NCBI GenBank assembly: GCA_022563135.1
Contig: JADFNZ010000095.1
Span: forward strand, 1-6,172
DNA length: 6,172 nucleotides
Direction: 5' to 3'
Source: Chloroflexota bacterium
GTDB lineage: Bacteria > Chloroflexota > Dehalococcoidia > DSTF01 > RBG-16-68-14
In this document: positions 1-5,895 of the stretch, in pieces
How the letters are laid out: every line of letters starts with the position of its first letter
Numbering within the stretch: position 1 is the first letter of the stretch
The notes under the pieces: generated by a model
Databases searched by the model: none
What the model was told of the DNA's origin: nothing
What the model saw: the letters and a program-made list of their open reading frames with translations, nothing else
Translations under genes and position numbers: made by a program

Positions 1-8
1 TGGCCGTT

Positions 9-746
9 TTAACCGAATTCACTTGCACGATTTGCCCCAATCGACTTCACGTCGTCTGCTAGCACCGCATCGCCAGCCTCTGGCAGCGAGAGCGCCACTT
101 CGCTGGACGCCACTTCTTCTGCGATCGCCCTCCTCCACCCCGCATTAATCCACTGTTGCACCTGCCACGTTGGGTATGGGCTGTTCTGTGAACCAACTCG
201 AACGTAGACACCGAAAAGGTTGCGATTGGCACCTAAGGCCTCGCCGACCAACTCTCCAGCGACGATGAATGGGCGATCACGTTCCTGCTGCGGCTGCACT
301 AGGATTGACCAAAGATTACCACTACTCTCTTCAACTGGGTGAGACTGAATCTCCACATCAAGTTTTGGCTGAACCCACTCCCATATGAGGTCCTGTAGCT
401 GCTTCGGGTTGACCGCGCCCGCCGGGATTGGGCGGAGGGCCTTGGCAATTTCCTCGTGAGCAGACGCGTCGGTTTCTGTCGCGACTCCCAATAGCAGCAC
501 ACCGCCATTGGCGTTTGCCAGAGCTGTCACATCCTTCGCCAGTTCAAGGCGCTCGCGTACTCGCCGCCCGGCATGCGAATCGTCCAGGAGATATGGCTCT
601 CCCTTGAAATCTAGCCAAGATGTTTCAGGTTGACCGACAAGCTCGTTCGGGTCCCGCCCGAGAACTGTGAAGAGTTGGGCTGGCGTTGAAATCAATGGGC
701 TGGCATCCTTTGCGCAATCCGCTTCTTCCTCGATACCTGTCGCCAA
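9..746 (-). CDS. AlbA_2 / Schlafen-type putative DNA-binding domain protein
   Basis: A 245-residue protein. The hallmarks of the AlbA_2 (Schlafen AAA_4-like) domain are visible: WLDFKGEPY at about residues 44-52, the helix-strand AKDVTALANANGGVLLLGV at about 70-88, and a closing YVRVGS at about 181-186. Family members bind nucleic acid or nucleotides and occur in transcription regulators, in Schlafen-like nucleases and often in defence or mobile loci. This one has no extra winged-helix or ATPase module after the domain, only a tail of about 45 residues. The start is TTG: no in-frame ATG or GTG lies between it and the upstream TGA, and no clear Shine-Dalgarno precedes it. It lies 92 nt downstream of the membrane-protein gene on the same strand, so the two may be co-transcribed. 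GC and codon use are lower than in the central genes, suggesting transfer. Domain family is fairly sure; biological role unknown. Confidence 0.8.
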   Translation of the reverse strand: MATGIEEEADCAKDASPLISTPAQLFTVLGRDPNELVGQPETSWLDFKGEPYLLDDSHAGRRVRERLELAKDVTALANANGGVLLLGVATETDASAHEEIAKALRPIPAGAVNPKQLQDLIWEWVQPKLDVEIQSHPVEESSGNLWSILVQPQQERDRPFIVAGELVGEALGANRNLFGVYVRVGSQNSPYPTWQVQQWINAGWRRAIAEEVASSEVALSLPEAGDAVLADDVKSIGANRASEFG

Positions 747-838
747 ATGTATATCACGGTGGCGATGCCCGGCGAATCGACGCCCAGTATCAGAATTGAG
801 GCCTCACTCCGTCCCCACGCTCGCGAAGAGCGCTGCGA

Positions 839-1384
839 TCATGGGGCGTCGGCCTGTTGTGTCTGTTCTTTTACGGCAGTCTGCTGATCGACCACAGAGG
901 CTTCGAGGAGAGCATAAACATCCGCTATATTCTTTTCAAGCCACTCCATCTCATCATCACTAAGCCCGATGGCAGCTTTTGCGAGGTCGAATATCTTCTC
1001 CCGAAGGTCCGGGGCTTCAATACGATAGGAGTAGCCGGCCAGCCGAGCGCATAATTTTATTACCAAGTCTGTGTTGTCGTGTTCCGCGAGAATTTCATTG
1101 AGTTTTTTACTCGCCCCATCGCGCAGTATCATTCGAGGTCCAAGGTACATATCTAGCTCAGTGAGGGCATCGAAAATAGGCTGAAGCCTGGCCTGCTTAG
1201 CCACGCGCAATGACTCGTGTTTTTTAACCGCCCGATCTTCCTGCAGCCGCCGCTCCAGCATCTTTGCATCGTATTCCTGCTGTTGTGTCTGCGCCTCTCG
1301 GGTTGTTTGAGCGTTCAGGAACCAGAATATGACACCCGAAGTCAGCGACAACACACTGCCGAGTAGTATCCAAAGACCTTCCAT
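839..1384 (-). CDS. Small membrane-anchored coiled-coil protein, unknown function
   Basis: A 181-residue protein that I do not recognise. Residues 4-24 form one hydrophobic segment (LWILLGSVLSLTSGVIFWFL), best read as an N-terminal membrane anchor or uncleaved signal anchor. Residues about 27-66 are rich in Gln, Glu, Lys and Arg and look like a long helix or coiled coil. The rest is predicted largely helical, ending in a Gln-rich polar tail. The ATG has a good ribosome binding site: GGGGAG six nucleotides upstream (1391-1396). It is the first gene on the minus strand after the tmRNA terminator and precedes the AlbA_2 gene by 92 nt. Its base composition is about 50% GC, unlike the genes to the right. 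The layout (membrane anchor, coiled coil, soluble helical domain) would suit a sensor or scaffold, but that is only inference. Confidence 0.75.
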   Translation of the reverse strand: MEGLWILLGSVLSLTSGVIFWFLNAQTTREAQTQQQEYDAKMLERRLQEDRAVKKHESLRVAKQARLQPIFDALTELDMYLGPRMILRDGASKKLNEILAEHDNTDLVIKLCARLAGYSYRIEAPDLREKIFDLAKAAIGLSDDEMEWLEKNIADVYALLEASVVDQQTAVKEQTQQADAP

Positions 1385-1390
1385 TTCACT

Positions 1391-1396
1391 CTCCCC
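1391..1396 (-). promoter_or_regulatory. Ribosome binding site of the membrane-anchored protein gene
   Basis: On the minus strand GGGGAG is followed by six nucleotides (AGTGAA) and ATG. This supports the start at 1384. Confidence 0.6.
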
Positions 1397-1509
1397 CTCA
1401 ATTCAGCACGACCTTGCGCGGCGCGGAGCGGCGTTCCGCGTTCGACTTCGGCCCGCTAGCCTCATGTCCGCCCGCGCTCCTTCCCGCCAATCTTAGCTGA
1501 TCAAACAGA

Positions 1510-1537
1510 AGCGAGGCTCGCTTCTTCGAGCCTCGCT
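1510..1537 (-). terminator. Rho-independent terminator of tmRNA
   Basis: A perfect inverted repeat: GCGAGGCTCG at 1511-1520, a six-base loop, and CGAGCCTCGC at 1527-1536, extended by an A-T pair at each end. On the minus strand it starts eight nucleotides past the CCA end of tmRNA and is followed by the T-rich TTCTGTTTG. This is a typical intrinsic terminator, and it separates tmRNA from the two minus-strand genes beyond it. Confidence 0.85.
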
Positions 1538-1545
1538 AGTGCTGC

Positions 1546-1896
1546 TGGTGGAGACGGGGGAGAATCGAACTCCCCGTCCAGAGAAGGGCCGGCCTGAGGC
1601 TCTACAGGTGTGTCCGGCGGTTAAGTCTCGTCCGGTGGGCCTTCGCCGGCCCGGCGTCACCGGAACCAGCCGAAAAGTCTTTAGCGGCCAGTATCGGCGT
1701 CAGGCCACTGCACCCCGGCTAGTCGGCGCCGCACCACTGCCCGTCGGGGTGAGGCTTGTGGGCAACGTCACCGCGCTAGTTACGCGGCGAGGGCGAATTC
1801 ACGTTCGCCAATTATTAGGTTGCCGCTGTTTAGCGAGGAACGGCACCTCGACCTGCACCTCAGGGTCACACTCCTCTGTCGAACCCTGTCGTCCCC
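1546..1896 (-). ncRNA. ssrA: Transfer-messenger RNA (tmRNA)
   Basis: A complete one-piece tmRNA gene of about 351 nt, the RNA that rescues stalled ribosomes with SmpB and tags the incomplete protein for proteolysis. The mature 5' end GGGGACG (1890-1896) pairs over seven positions, one G-U, with CGTCTCC (1550-1556), followed by ACCA at 1546-1549, so CCA is encoded. A T-arm with the loop TTCGATT is visible at 1557-1575. Helix P2 is visible as CAGAGGAG near the 5' end against CTTCTCTG near the 3' end. The internal tag frame ends at a TAA. The T-stem can be drawn with six pairs (GGGGAG/CTCCCC) rather than five, leaving no linker to the acceptor stem. The gene is divergent from the flavoprotein operon and ends at a strong hairpin terminator. 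Confidence 0.95.
1780..1809 (-). other. tmRNA tag-peptide reading frame (GEREFALAA)
   Basis: Within the tmRNA the resume frame reads GGC GAA CGT GAA TTC GCC CTC GCC GCG TAA, giving GEREFALAA after the alanine carried by tmRNA itself. The ALAA ending is the usual ClpXP/FtsH-type degron. The GGC resume codon is inferred from alignment with the E. coli layout (AATAATT just upstream) and from recalled resemblance to the Dehalococcoides tag GERELVLAG. The same frame stays open upstream, so a slightly longer tag cannot be ruled out. Confidence 0.75.
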
Positions 1897-1906
1897 AGTA
1901 CGGTTC

Positions 1907-1912
1907 AGTCTA
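1907..1912 (-). promoter_or_regulatory. Probable -10 box of the tmRNA promoter
   Basis: TAGACT on the minus strand matches four of six TATAAT positions. It would start transcription at about 1900, four or so bases before the mature 5' end, which RNase P normally trims. I see no good -35 box at 16-18 nt spacing. Confidence 0.35.
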
Positions 1913-1961
1913 CCACGTTCGCCCGTGCTTTCGCCGCTGCGCCGCCGCCCGTCGCGCTGTG

Positions 1962-1970
1962 TGCTACGAT
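1962..1970 (+). promoter_or_regulatory. Possible extended -10 promoter for the flavoprotein operon
   Basis: TGCTACGAT contains TACGAT with a TG extension one base upstream, about 46 bases before the ATG. No recognisable -35 box lies at the expected distance, so this is weak. It sits in the roughly 120-base gap between tmRNA and the divergent operon, where a forward promoter is needed. Confidence 0.3.
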
Positions 1971-2005
1971 GTGCGCGCTTGTTCGGGGGTGTAAAGGCGG
2001 TAGGT

Positions 2006-2011
2006 AGGAGG
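2006..2011 (+). promoter_or_regulatory. Ribosome binding site of the flavoprotein gene
   Basis: AGGAGG lies five nucleotides before the ATG at 2017. It is a full consensus match and fixes this start. Confidence 0.8.
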
Positions 2012-2016
2012 CTCCC

Positions 2017-3159
2017 ATGTACGATGCGATCGTCGTCGGCGCGCGCTGTGCCGGCTCACCCACCGCGATGCTGCTCGCCCGCAAGGGCTACAGCGTGTTG
2101 CTCGTCGACAAGATGAGCTTTCCCAGCGACATCATGTCCACGCACTACATCCACGTGCCGGGCGCGCTCCGCCTTCAGCGCTGGGGACTGCTCGATAAGG
2201 TGCTTGCGACCAATAGCCCGCCGATCATGCAGATCAAGCTGCACGTCAACGGCATCGAGTTCAGCCCGCCAAGGCCGGAGGGGCCGGAAGGAGAGCCGCC
2301 GGTACCGGCAGTCTGCCCGCGACGGACCGTGCTCGACAAGATCCTCGTCGATGCGGCGGTGGAGGCGGGCGCCGAGCTGCGCGAAAGGTTCTCCGTTCGA
2401 GAGCTTGTGCTCGATGGCGAGCGGGTGGTGGGGCTGCGCGGCGCGGAGCGAGGCGGCGCGGAGGTGACGGAGGAGGCGCGCATCGTCATCGGGGCGGACG
2501 GAATGCACTCGACGGTGGCGAAGGCGGTGCATGCGCCCGAGTACAAGACGGCGCCCACGCAGAGCTTCGCGTACTACACATACTGGAGCGGCGTGTCACT
2601 GGAGTGCGCGGAGCTCTACTTCCTAGAGACGGGTGGCGTCCTCGCTTTTCCGACCAACGATGATCTCGCCTGTGTGGCCATCGGCGGCCAGACCGAGGAC
2701 TTCCTTGAGTTTCGCAAGGACATCAAAGGCAACTACTTCAAGGTGCTCGACCAGACTCCGAGCTTGGTCGAAAGAATGCGAGGTGCGAAGCAAGTAGAGC
2801 GCTTCATCGGCACGAACGACCAGCCGAACTTCTTCCGCCGCCCCTATGGCCCCGGCTGGGCGCTCGTGGGCGACGCCGGCTACCATCGCGATTTCGTCAC
2901 CGGCCTCGGCATCACGGACGCCTTCCGCGACGCGGAGCTGCTCGCGCAGGCGATCGACGATGGCTTCTCCGGGCGGCGACCGATCGAGGAGGCGCTGGCG
3001 AGCTATGAGTCGGCCCGCAATAAGATCGCGGAGCCGCTCTACGAGGTGACGCTTCAGCTCATTTCCGGCGAGCAGCCGCAGATGGAGACCTGGCTCGCCT
3101 TCGGTGCGGCGCTTCAGGCGATGATGGAGCAAGAGCCCGCGGTCGCCGGGGCGTCATGA
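2017..3159 (+). CDS. FAD-dependent monooxygenase/oxidoreductase (geranylgeranyl reductase-like)
   Basis: A 380-residue flavoprotein of the p-hydroxybenzoate hydroxylase-like fold. Visible motifs in order: the N-terminal dinucleotide-binding strand with the glycine box VVGARCAG (residues 6-13) and acidic D31 closing the second strand; a DG-type motif ARIVIGADGMHS (154-165); and the FAD ribityl-binding GD motif WALVGDAGYHRDFVTGLGI (281-299), followed by a C-terminal helix. These enzymes oxidise, hydroxylate or reduce lipophilic substrates using FAD and NAD(P)H. The substrate cannot be read from the sequence. No membrane segment or signal peptide is seen, so it is probably cytosolic. The start has a consensus Shine-Dalgarno. 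The stop overlaps the next gene's start as ATGA, implying translational coupling with an epoxide-hydrolase-type enzyme, which favours a monooxygenase role. Family assignment is firm; the reaction is inferred. Confidence 0.88.
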   Translation: MYDAIVVGARCAGSPTAMLLARKGYSVLLVDKMSFPSDIMSTHYIHVPGALRLQRWGLLDKVLATNSPPIMQIKLHVNGIEFSPPRPEGPEGEPPVPAVCPRRTVLDKILVDAAVEAGAELRERFSVRELVLDGERVVGLRGAERGGAEVTEEARIVIGADGMHSTVAKAVHAPEYKTAPTQSFAYYTYWSGVSLECAELYFLETGGVLAFPTNDDLACVAIGGQTEDFLEFRKDIKGNYFKVLDQTPSLVERMRGAKQVERFIGTNDQPNFFRRPYGPGWALVGDAGYHRDFVTGLGITDAFRDAELLAQAIDDGFSGRRPIEEALASYESARNKIAEPLYEVTLQLISGEQPQMETWLAFGAALQAMMEQEPAVAGAS

Positions 3160-4001
3160 AGCTGCGCGAGATCGACGCCAACGGCCTGACTTTTCGCGCG
3201 CGGGAGCAGGGGAGCGGCACGCCCATACTGCTGCTACACGGCTTTCCGGAGACCTCTCGCATGTGGGAGCCGCTGATGGAGCGGCTGGCCGGGGAGGGGT
3301 TCCACTGCCTGGCGCCGGACCAGCGCGGTTACAGCCCCGGCGCCCGGCCGACCGACGCCTCCGCCTATACCTACACGCACTTCGCGGACGATATCTTCGC
3401 GCTGATGGACGCGATGGGCTGGGAGCGCGCGCATCTCATCGGGCACGACTGGGGCGCTGCGGCAGGCTGGGCCGCCGTCGGAACCAAGCCGGAGCGCGTG
3501 CAGAGCTGGACGGCGATGGCCGTGCCCCACCTGGAGGCCTTCGGCACGGCGATACGCGAGAACCCGGAGCAGCAGAAGAAAAGCAGCTACATCCAGCTCT
3601 TCCTGCAGGCCGGCACAGCCGAGGACGCGTTTTCAGAGAACAATTACTTCATGCTGCGCAGTCTCTACCAGGCTACCCACTCGCCGGAGGAGATCGATGA
3701 GTACATCTCGGTGCTCTCCCAGGAAGGCGCGCTGACGGCGGCGCTCAACTGGTACCGCGGCAGCCAGGGGCTCCGGCCCGACCGCGACGACGGCAGCCCG
3801 TGGGGGCCGGTCGCAACACCGACGCTGCACCTCTGGGGGCGCAACGACATGGCGATCGGGCGCGACGCGACGCTCGCCTGCCGCGACTACATGACCGGCC
3901 CGTATGAGCTGCTCGAGCTGGACTGCGGCCACTGGATCGTGCAGGAGGCGCTCGACGAGATAGTCGAGCCGATCGTGGCACACCTGAAGAAGTTCAGCTA
4001 G
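3156..4001 (+). CDS. Alpha/beta hydrolase, epoxide hydrolase type
   Basis: A 281-residue alpha/beta hydrolase resembling soluble epoxide hydrolases, which open epoxides to diols through an aspartyl ester. The oxyanion motif HGFPE is at 28-32 and DQRGYS at 55-60. The nucleophile elbow GHDWG (96-100) carries D98. The acid is probably D231 in WGRND, and the base H259 in CGHW. Two lid tyrosines expected to activate the epoxide are in place: Y145 in SYIQLF and Y200 in NWYR. An aspartate nucleophile with both tyrosines favours epoxide hydrolase over haloalkane dehalogenase or esterase. The gene overlaps the flavoprotein gene by four bases (ATGA) and lacks its own strong Shine-Dalgarno, so translation is likely coupled. 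The product is probably cytosolic. The true substrate is unknown. Confidence 0.9.
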   Translation: MKLREIDANGLTFRAREQGSGTPILLLHGFPETSRMWEPLMERLAGEGFHCLAPDQRGYSPGARPTDASAYTYTHFADDIFALMDAMGWERAHLIGHDWGAAAGWAAVGTKPERVQSWTAMAVPHLEAFGTAIRENPEQQKKSSYIQLFLQAGTAEDAFSENNYFMLRSLYQATHSPEEIDEYISVLSQEGALTAALNWYRGSQGLRPDRDDGSPWGPVATPTLHLWGRNDMAIGRDATLACRDYMTGPYELLELDCGHWIVQEALDEIVEPIVAHLKKFS

Positions 4002-4072
4002 GAGGCCCGTGGACGTCGCATCGTTCGCGGAGATTGATCCAAGATAGACCAGTGAGCTTCGATACATGAATT

Positions 4073-4933
4073 ATGTCTCAGGTGTGTCATCATTCTAGTA
4101 CGATGAGTGCAACAGTAATACCGCCGCCGCAGCAGCGATTCCTTAGCCCCATGTCGGGGCAGCATGGCACGGCAGAACCGGCGCCAAAGCGCTCCCTCTG
4201 GTCGGAGCTGTCGCTCGGGTGGGAGTGGGCTGCCCTGAGGCTCTCGCCGGTCTACTACGGCGTCGGCGTGCCCCGTGGCGACGGTGCTCCGGTGATCGTG
4301 GTGCCCGGCTTCCTCGCGACGGACATCTCGCTCGCCGAGCTGCACTTGTGGCTGGGGCGGGTAGGGTACCGCCCGTACACCTCCGGCCTCGGCATCAACG
4401 CGGAGTGCCCTGACAAGATGCTCGAGCAACTGCACGAGACGATCGACCGGGCCTACCGCGAGACGGGTCGCCGGGTGAGGCTCATCGGGCACAGCCTCGG
4501 TGGTCTGCTCGTGCGGGCGGCCGCCGCTCGGGAGCCCGGGAAGGTCGCGCAGGTGATCACGCTCGGCACGCCCGCGCAGCGGCTCGTCGCCCATCCGCTC
4601 GTCATGCGACTGCTCCGGCGGGTGCTGCGGCGCAGCTTCCGGCAGGGGAAGGGCGCCTGCCTGCACGACTTCAAGGAGGGCCTGCGAGAGTGCCTGCCGC
4701 CGTCGGTCGAGCGGGCGGCCATCTGCAGCAGCGTGGACCCGGTGGTGGGCTGGCGAGACTGCGTCGGCCTGGAGGGCGGCCCGGCGATCATGGTGCGCGG
4801 CACTCACTCCGGCCTGGTGGTAAACGCCCAGGTCTATCGCGAGCTCGGCGCGCTCCTCGCGCCGCAGCAGAGGAAACCGGAACTCCTGCGACCAGCCGCC
4901 CCGCCGGCGAACGGCCTCGCGATCGCTGCCTAG
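4073..4933 (+). CDS. Lipase/PGAP1-like alpha/beta hydrolase
   Basis: Up to 286 residues. A serine hydrolase with an oxyanion-type strand VIVVPGF (74-80), nucleophile elbow GHSLGG (139-144, S141), probable acid D222 in SSVDPVV, and H245 in GTHSGLVVN. The short N-terminal part with PGFLATD and the pattern after GHSLGG fit the lipase-2/PGAP1-like group of acyl hydrolases; the substrate is unknown. The start is uncertain. ATG at 4073 has no clear Shine-Dalgarno, and the first 16 codons are AT-rich, unlike the rest. ATG at 4103 (residue 11) or 4151 (residue 27) could be the real start, since codon use becomes typical only after residue 16. It follows the epoxide hydrolase gene by 71 nt and converges on the dinB-like gene with four bases between the stops. 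Confidence 0.82.
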   Translation: MSQVCHHSSTMSATVIPPPQQRFLSPMSGQHGTAEPAPKRSLWSELSLGWEWAALRLSPVYYGVGVPRGDGAPVIVVPGFLATDISLAELHLWLGRVGYRPYTSGLGINAECPDKMLEQLHETIDRAYRETGRRVRLIGHSLGGLLVRAAAAREPGKVAQVITLGTPAQRLVAHPLVMRLLRRVLRRSFRQGKGACLHDFKEGLRECLPPSVERAAICSSVDPVVGWRDCVGLEGGPAIMVRGTHSGLVVNAQVYRELGALLAPQQRKPELLRPAAPPANGLAIAA

Positions 4934-4937
4934 ACTA

Positions 4938-5468
4938 CTAGTCGATCTCCGAGAAGCGCTGCGTGTTGCCCATGTTGTGCCAGGTGTAGGCCTGGACGTT
5001 CGTCAGCGCCTGCTTGATGTGGTTGCGGTCGTGATGCACCCACTCGTGGAGCAGGTCGATCACGCGTAGCTCGCCAACGTCTGGATGGGCCGCCGAAAGC
5101 TGAAGCTGCTCCGGCACAAGGCCCAGCACCAGCCGCACGCTCGCCGCGCGCTCCGATTCCAGCTCTCGCAGGAGCTCCAGACCGTCGCGATCGCAGTCGT
5201 TGCGGTCGCGGGCGACCTGCGCCTGATTCCACGTCGCGAGAGTGCGGCCGGGCTGCTCGATGATCAGCCGGATGCGCCCCGCGAAGCCGCGCCGCTCCGC
5301 CTCCAGCAGGTGCCCGATGATCTCGTTGACGCACCAGTCGCCGGGTGCCGGGTGCCACGCGAGCGCCCCCAGGCCGAGCGCCTCCGCCTCCGCGCGCAGC
5401 GTCGCCACGCCGGAGCGCAGCAGCCCCGCGACCTGCGGGAGCGTGAGGGGTGCGGGCGTGTTGGGCAT
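4938..5468 (-). CDS. DinB-family four-helix metalloprotein
   Basis: A 176-residue protein of the DinB/DfsB superfamily (not the DNA polymerase DinB). The family comprises four-helix bundles that bind a divalent metal through three histidines; some are thiol (bacillithiol or mycothiol) transferases, most are of unknown function. Likely ligands are H53 in IIGHLLEAER and the HxxxH pair H146 and H150 in WVHHDRNHIKQ. Length is normal for the family. The ATG at 5468 is preceded by a weak GAGAAG nine bases upstream. The first 29 codons are almost duplicated upstream, in the chimeric ORF at 5776-5973. The gene converges on the lipase-like gene with a four-base gap, and lies 83 nt downstream of hicB with a perfect palindrome between. 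Family assignment is confident; the biochemical activity is not known. Confidence 0.87.
   Translation of the reverse strand: MPNTPAPLTLPQVAGLLRSGVATLRAEAEALGLGALAWHPAPGDWCVNEIIGHLLEAERRGFAGRIRLIIEQPGRTLATWNQAQVARDRNDCDRDGLELLRELESERAASVRLVLGLVPEQLQLSAAHPDVGELRVIDLLHEWVHHDRNHIKQALTNVQAYTWHNMGNTQRFSEID
5382..5468 (-). repeat. Direct repeat copy A (5' end of dinB-like gene)
   Basis: The first 87 bases of the dinB-like gene, from its ATG to the codons for AEAE, recur at 5896-5973 in the same orientation. Over the ungapped part (about 70 bases) I count five mismatches. A nine-base (three-codon) difference near the start distinguishes the copies: MPNTPAPLTLPQ here, MPTPLTLPQ in the other. The similarity stops at the ATG and at residue 29 in this copy. 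Confidence 0.85.
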
Positions 5469-5504
5469 GACAGCGGTCTTCTCGCTACGTTCAGTGTTCG
5501 GTTG

Positions 5505-5532
5505 GTAGAGGCGATTCGCGAATCGCCTCTAC
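5505..5532. repeat. Perfect 28-nt palindrome (REP-like)
   Basis: GTAGAGGCGATTCG is followed directly by its exact reverse complement CGAATCGCCTCTAC, a 14 + 14 palindrome with no spacer. It lies between hicB and the dinB-like gene. Neither side has a run of T, so it is not a standard intrinsic terminator, though it could still stop or stabilise a transcript. Palindromes beginning GTAG and ending CTAC around a GC-rich core are, from memory, common dispersed repeats in Chloroflexota and filamentous cyanobacteria, so this is probably one copy of a multicopy element. Confidence 0.85.
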
Positions 5533-5551
5533 GTCTTCCGCGGTGAGCGCC

Positions 5552-5779
5552 CTAGGCGGCGACAGTTACCTTCACGACGACCTCTTTGGGAATCGGGACC
5601 TCGCGGCCCTGTTCGCGGAGCGTTTCGATGACGAGCTGGATGGACTCCTTGGTGTTCTCGATCGCCTCTTCCAACGTCTCGCCCTGAGAGCCGGCGCCGG
5701 GAAGACCGGCGACCTCCGTCCAATAGCCGCCCTCCTCGGCGTCGTGCGCGATGACTGTGTATTCGAACGACTGCGTCAC
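5552..5779 (-). CDS. hicB: HicB-family antitoxin
   Basis: A 75-residue protein with the compact HicB (formerly UPF0150) fold: an initial strand FEYTVIAHDAEEGGYW, then TEVAGLPGAGSQGETLEEA and the helix ENTKESIQLVIETL. HicB antitoxins neutralise HicA, a double-stranded-RNA-binding-fold mRNA interferase. No C-terminal ribbon-helix-helix or HTH DNA-binding domain is present, so this is the short form. The start is GTG at 5777-5779, overlapping the stop of the upstream ORF as GTGA. It is preceded by GAGGAG five bases upstream, inside the end of that ORF, indicating translational coupling. The normal hicA-hicB order is kept, but the upstream partner is a chimera that seems to lack the HicA catalytic half, leaving this antitoxin possibly orphaned. 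Short HicB-like proteins also occur alone. Confidence 0.85.
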   Translation of the reverse strand: MTQSFEYTVIAHDAEEGGYWTEVAGLPGAGSQGETLEEAIENTKESIQLVIETLREQGREVPIPKEVVVKVTVAA

Positions 5780-5784
5780 AACAG

Positions 5785-5790
5785 CTCCTC
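5785..5790 (-). promoter_or_regulatory. Ribosome binding site of hicB
   Basis: On the minus strand GAGGAG is followed by CTGTT and the GTG start. It supports GTG at 5779 and lies inside the last codons of the upstream ORF. Confidence 0.6.
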
Positions 5791-5895
5791 GAACTCCTGT
5801 GCTGAGATGCCTGCCGCTTTAATCTTACTCAAAAGCAGACCCGAAGGGACATCGCGAAGCCGTCTGCCGCTGTTAGTCAAACGTTCCTCTCGGGG

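Noticed and set aside
1422..1440. Small hairpin CGCGGA / TCCGCG in the leader of the membrane-protein gene
   Set aside because: Only six pairs in very GC-rich DNA, with no T-run on either side. Such hairpins are expected by chance here.
1463..1465. Arg-rich 20-codon minus-strand ORF starting here, upstream of the membrane-protein gene
   Set aside because: Shine-Dalgarno spacing is about 12 bases and the composition is what random GC-rich DNA would give.
1..1545. Second copy of the tmRNA 3' end as an attachment-site repeat
   Set aside because: I looked for the conserved 3' sequence elsewhere in the window and found none; any attR would lie outside.
1539..1994. Plus-strand open frame of about 150 codons across the tmRNA
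   Set aside because: It runs antisense through a structured RNA gene, has no ribosome binding site and no protein-like composition.
1415..2450. A 16-base identical string (TGCGCGGCGCGGAGCG) at 1415-1430 and 2435-2450
   Set aside because: Low-complexity GC-rich sequence; one copy lies inside the flavoprotein gene in its normal frame. No flanking similarity, so not a repeat element or att site.
4034..4066. Possible promoter TTGATC ... GATACA before the lipase-like gene
   Set aside because: The spacing is 21 bases and the -10 match is three of six. Too weak to list as a feature.
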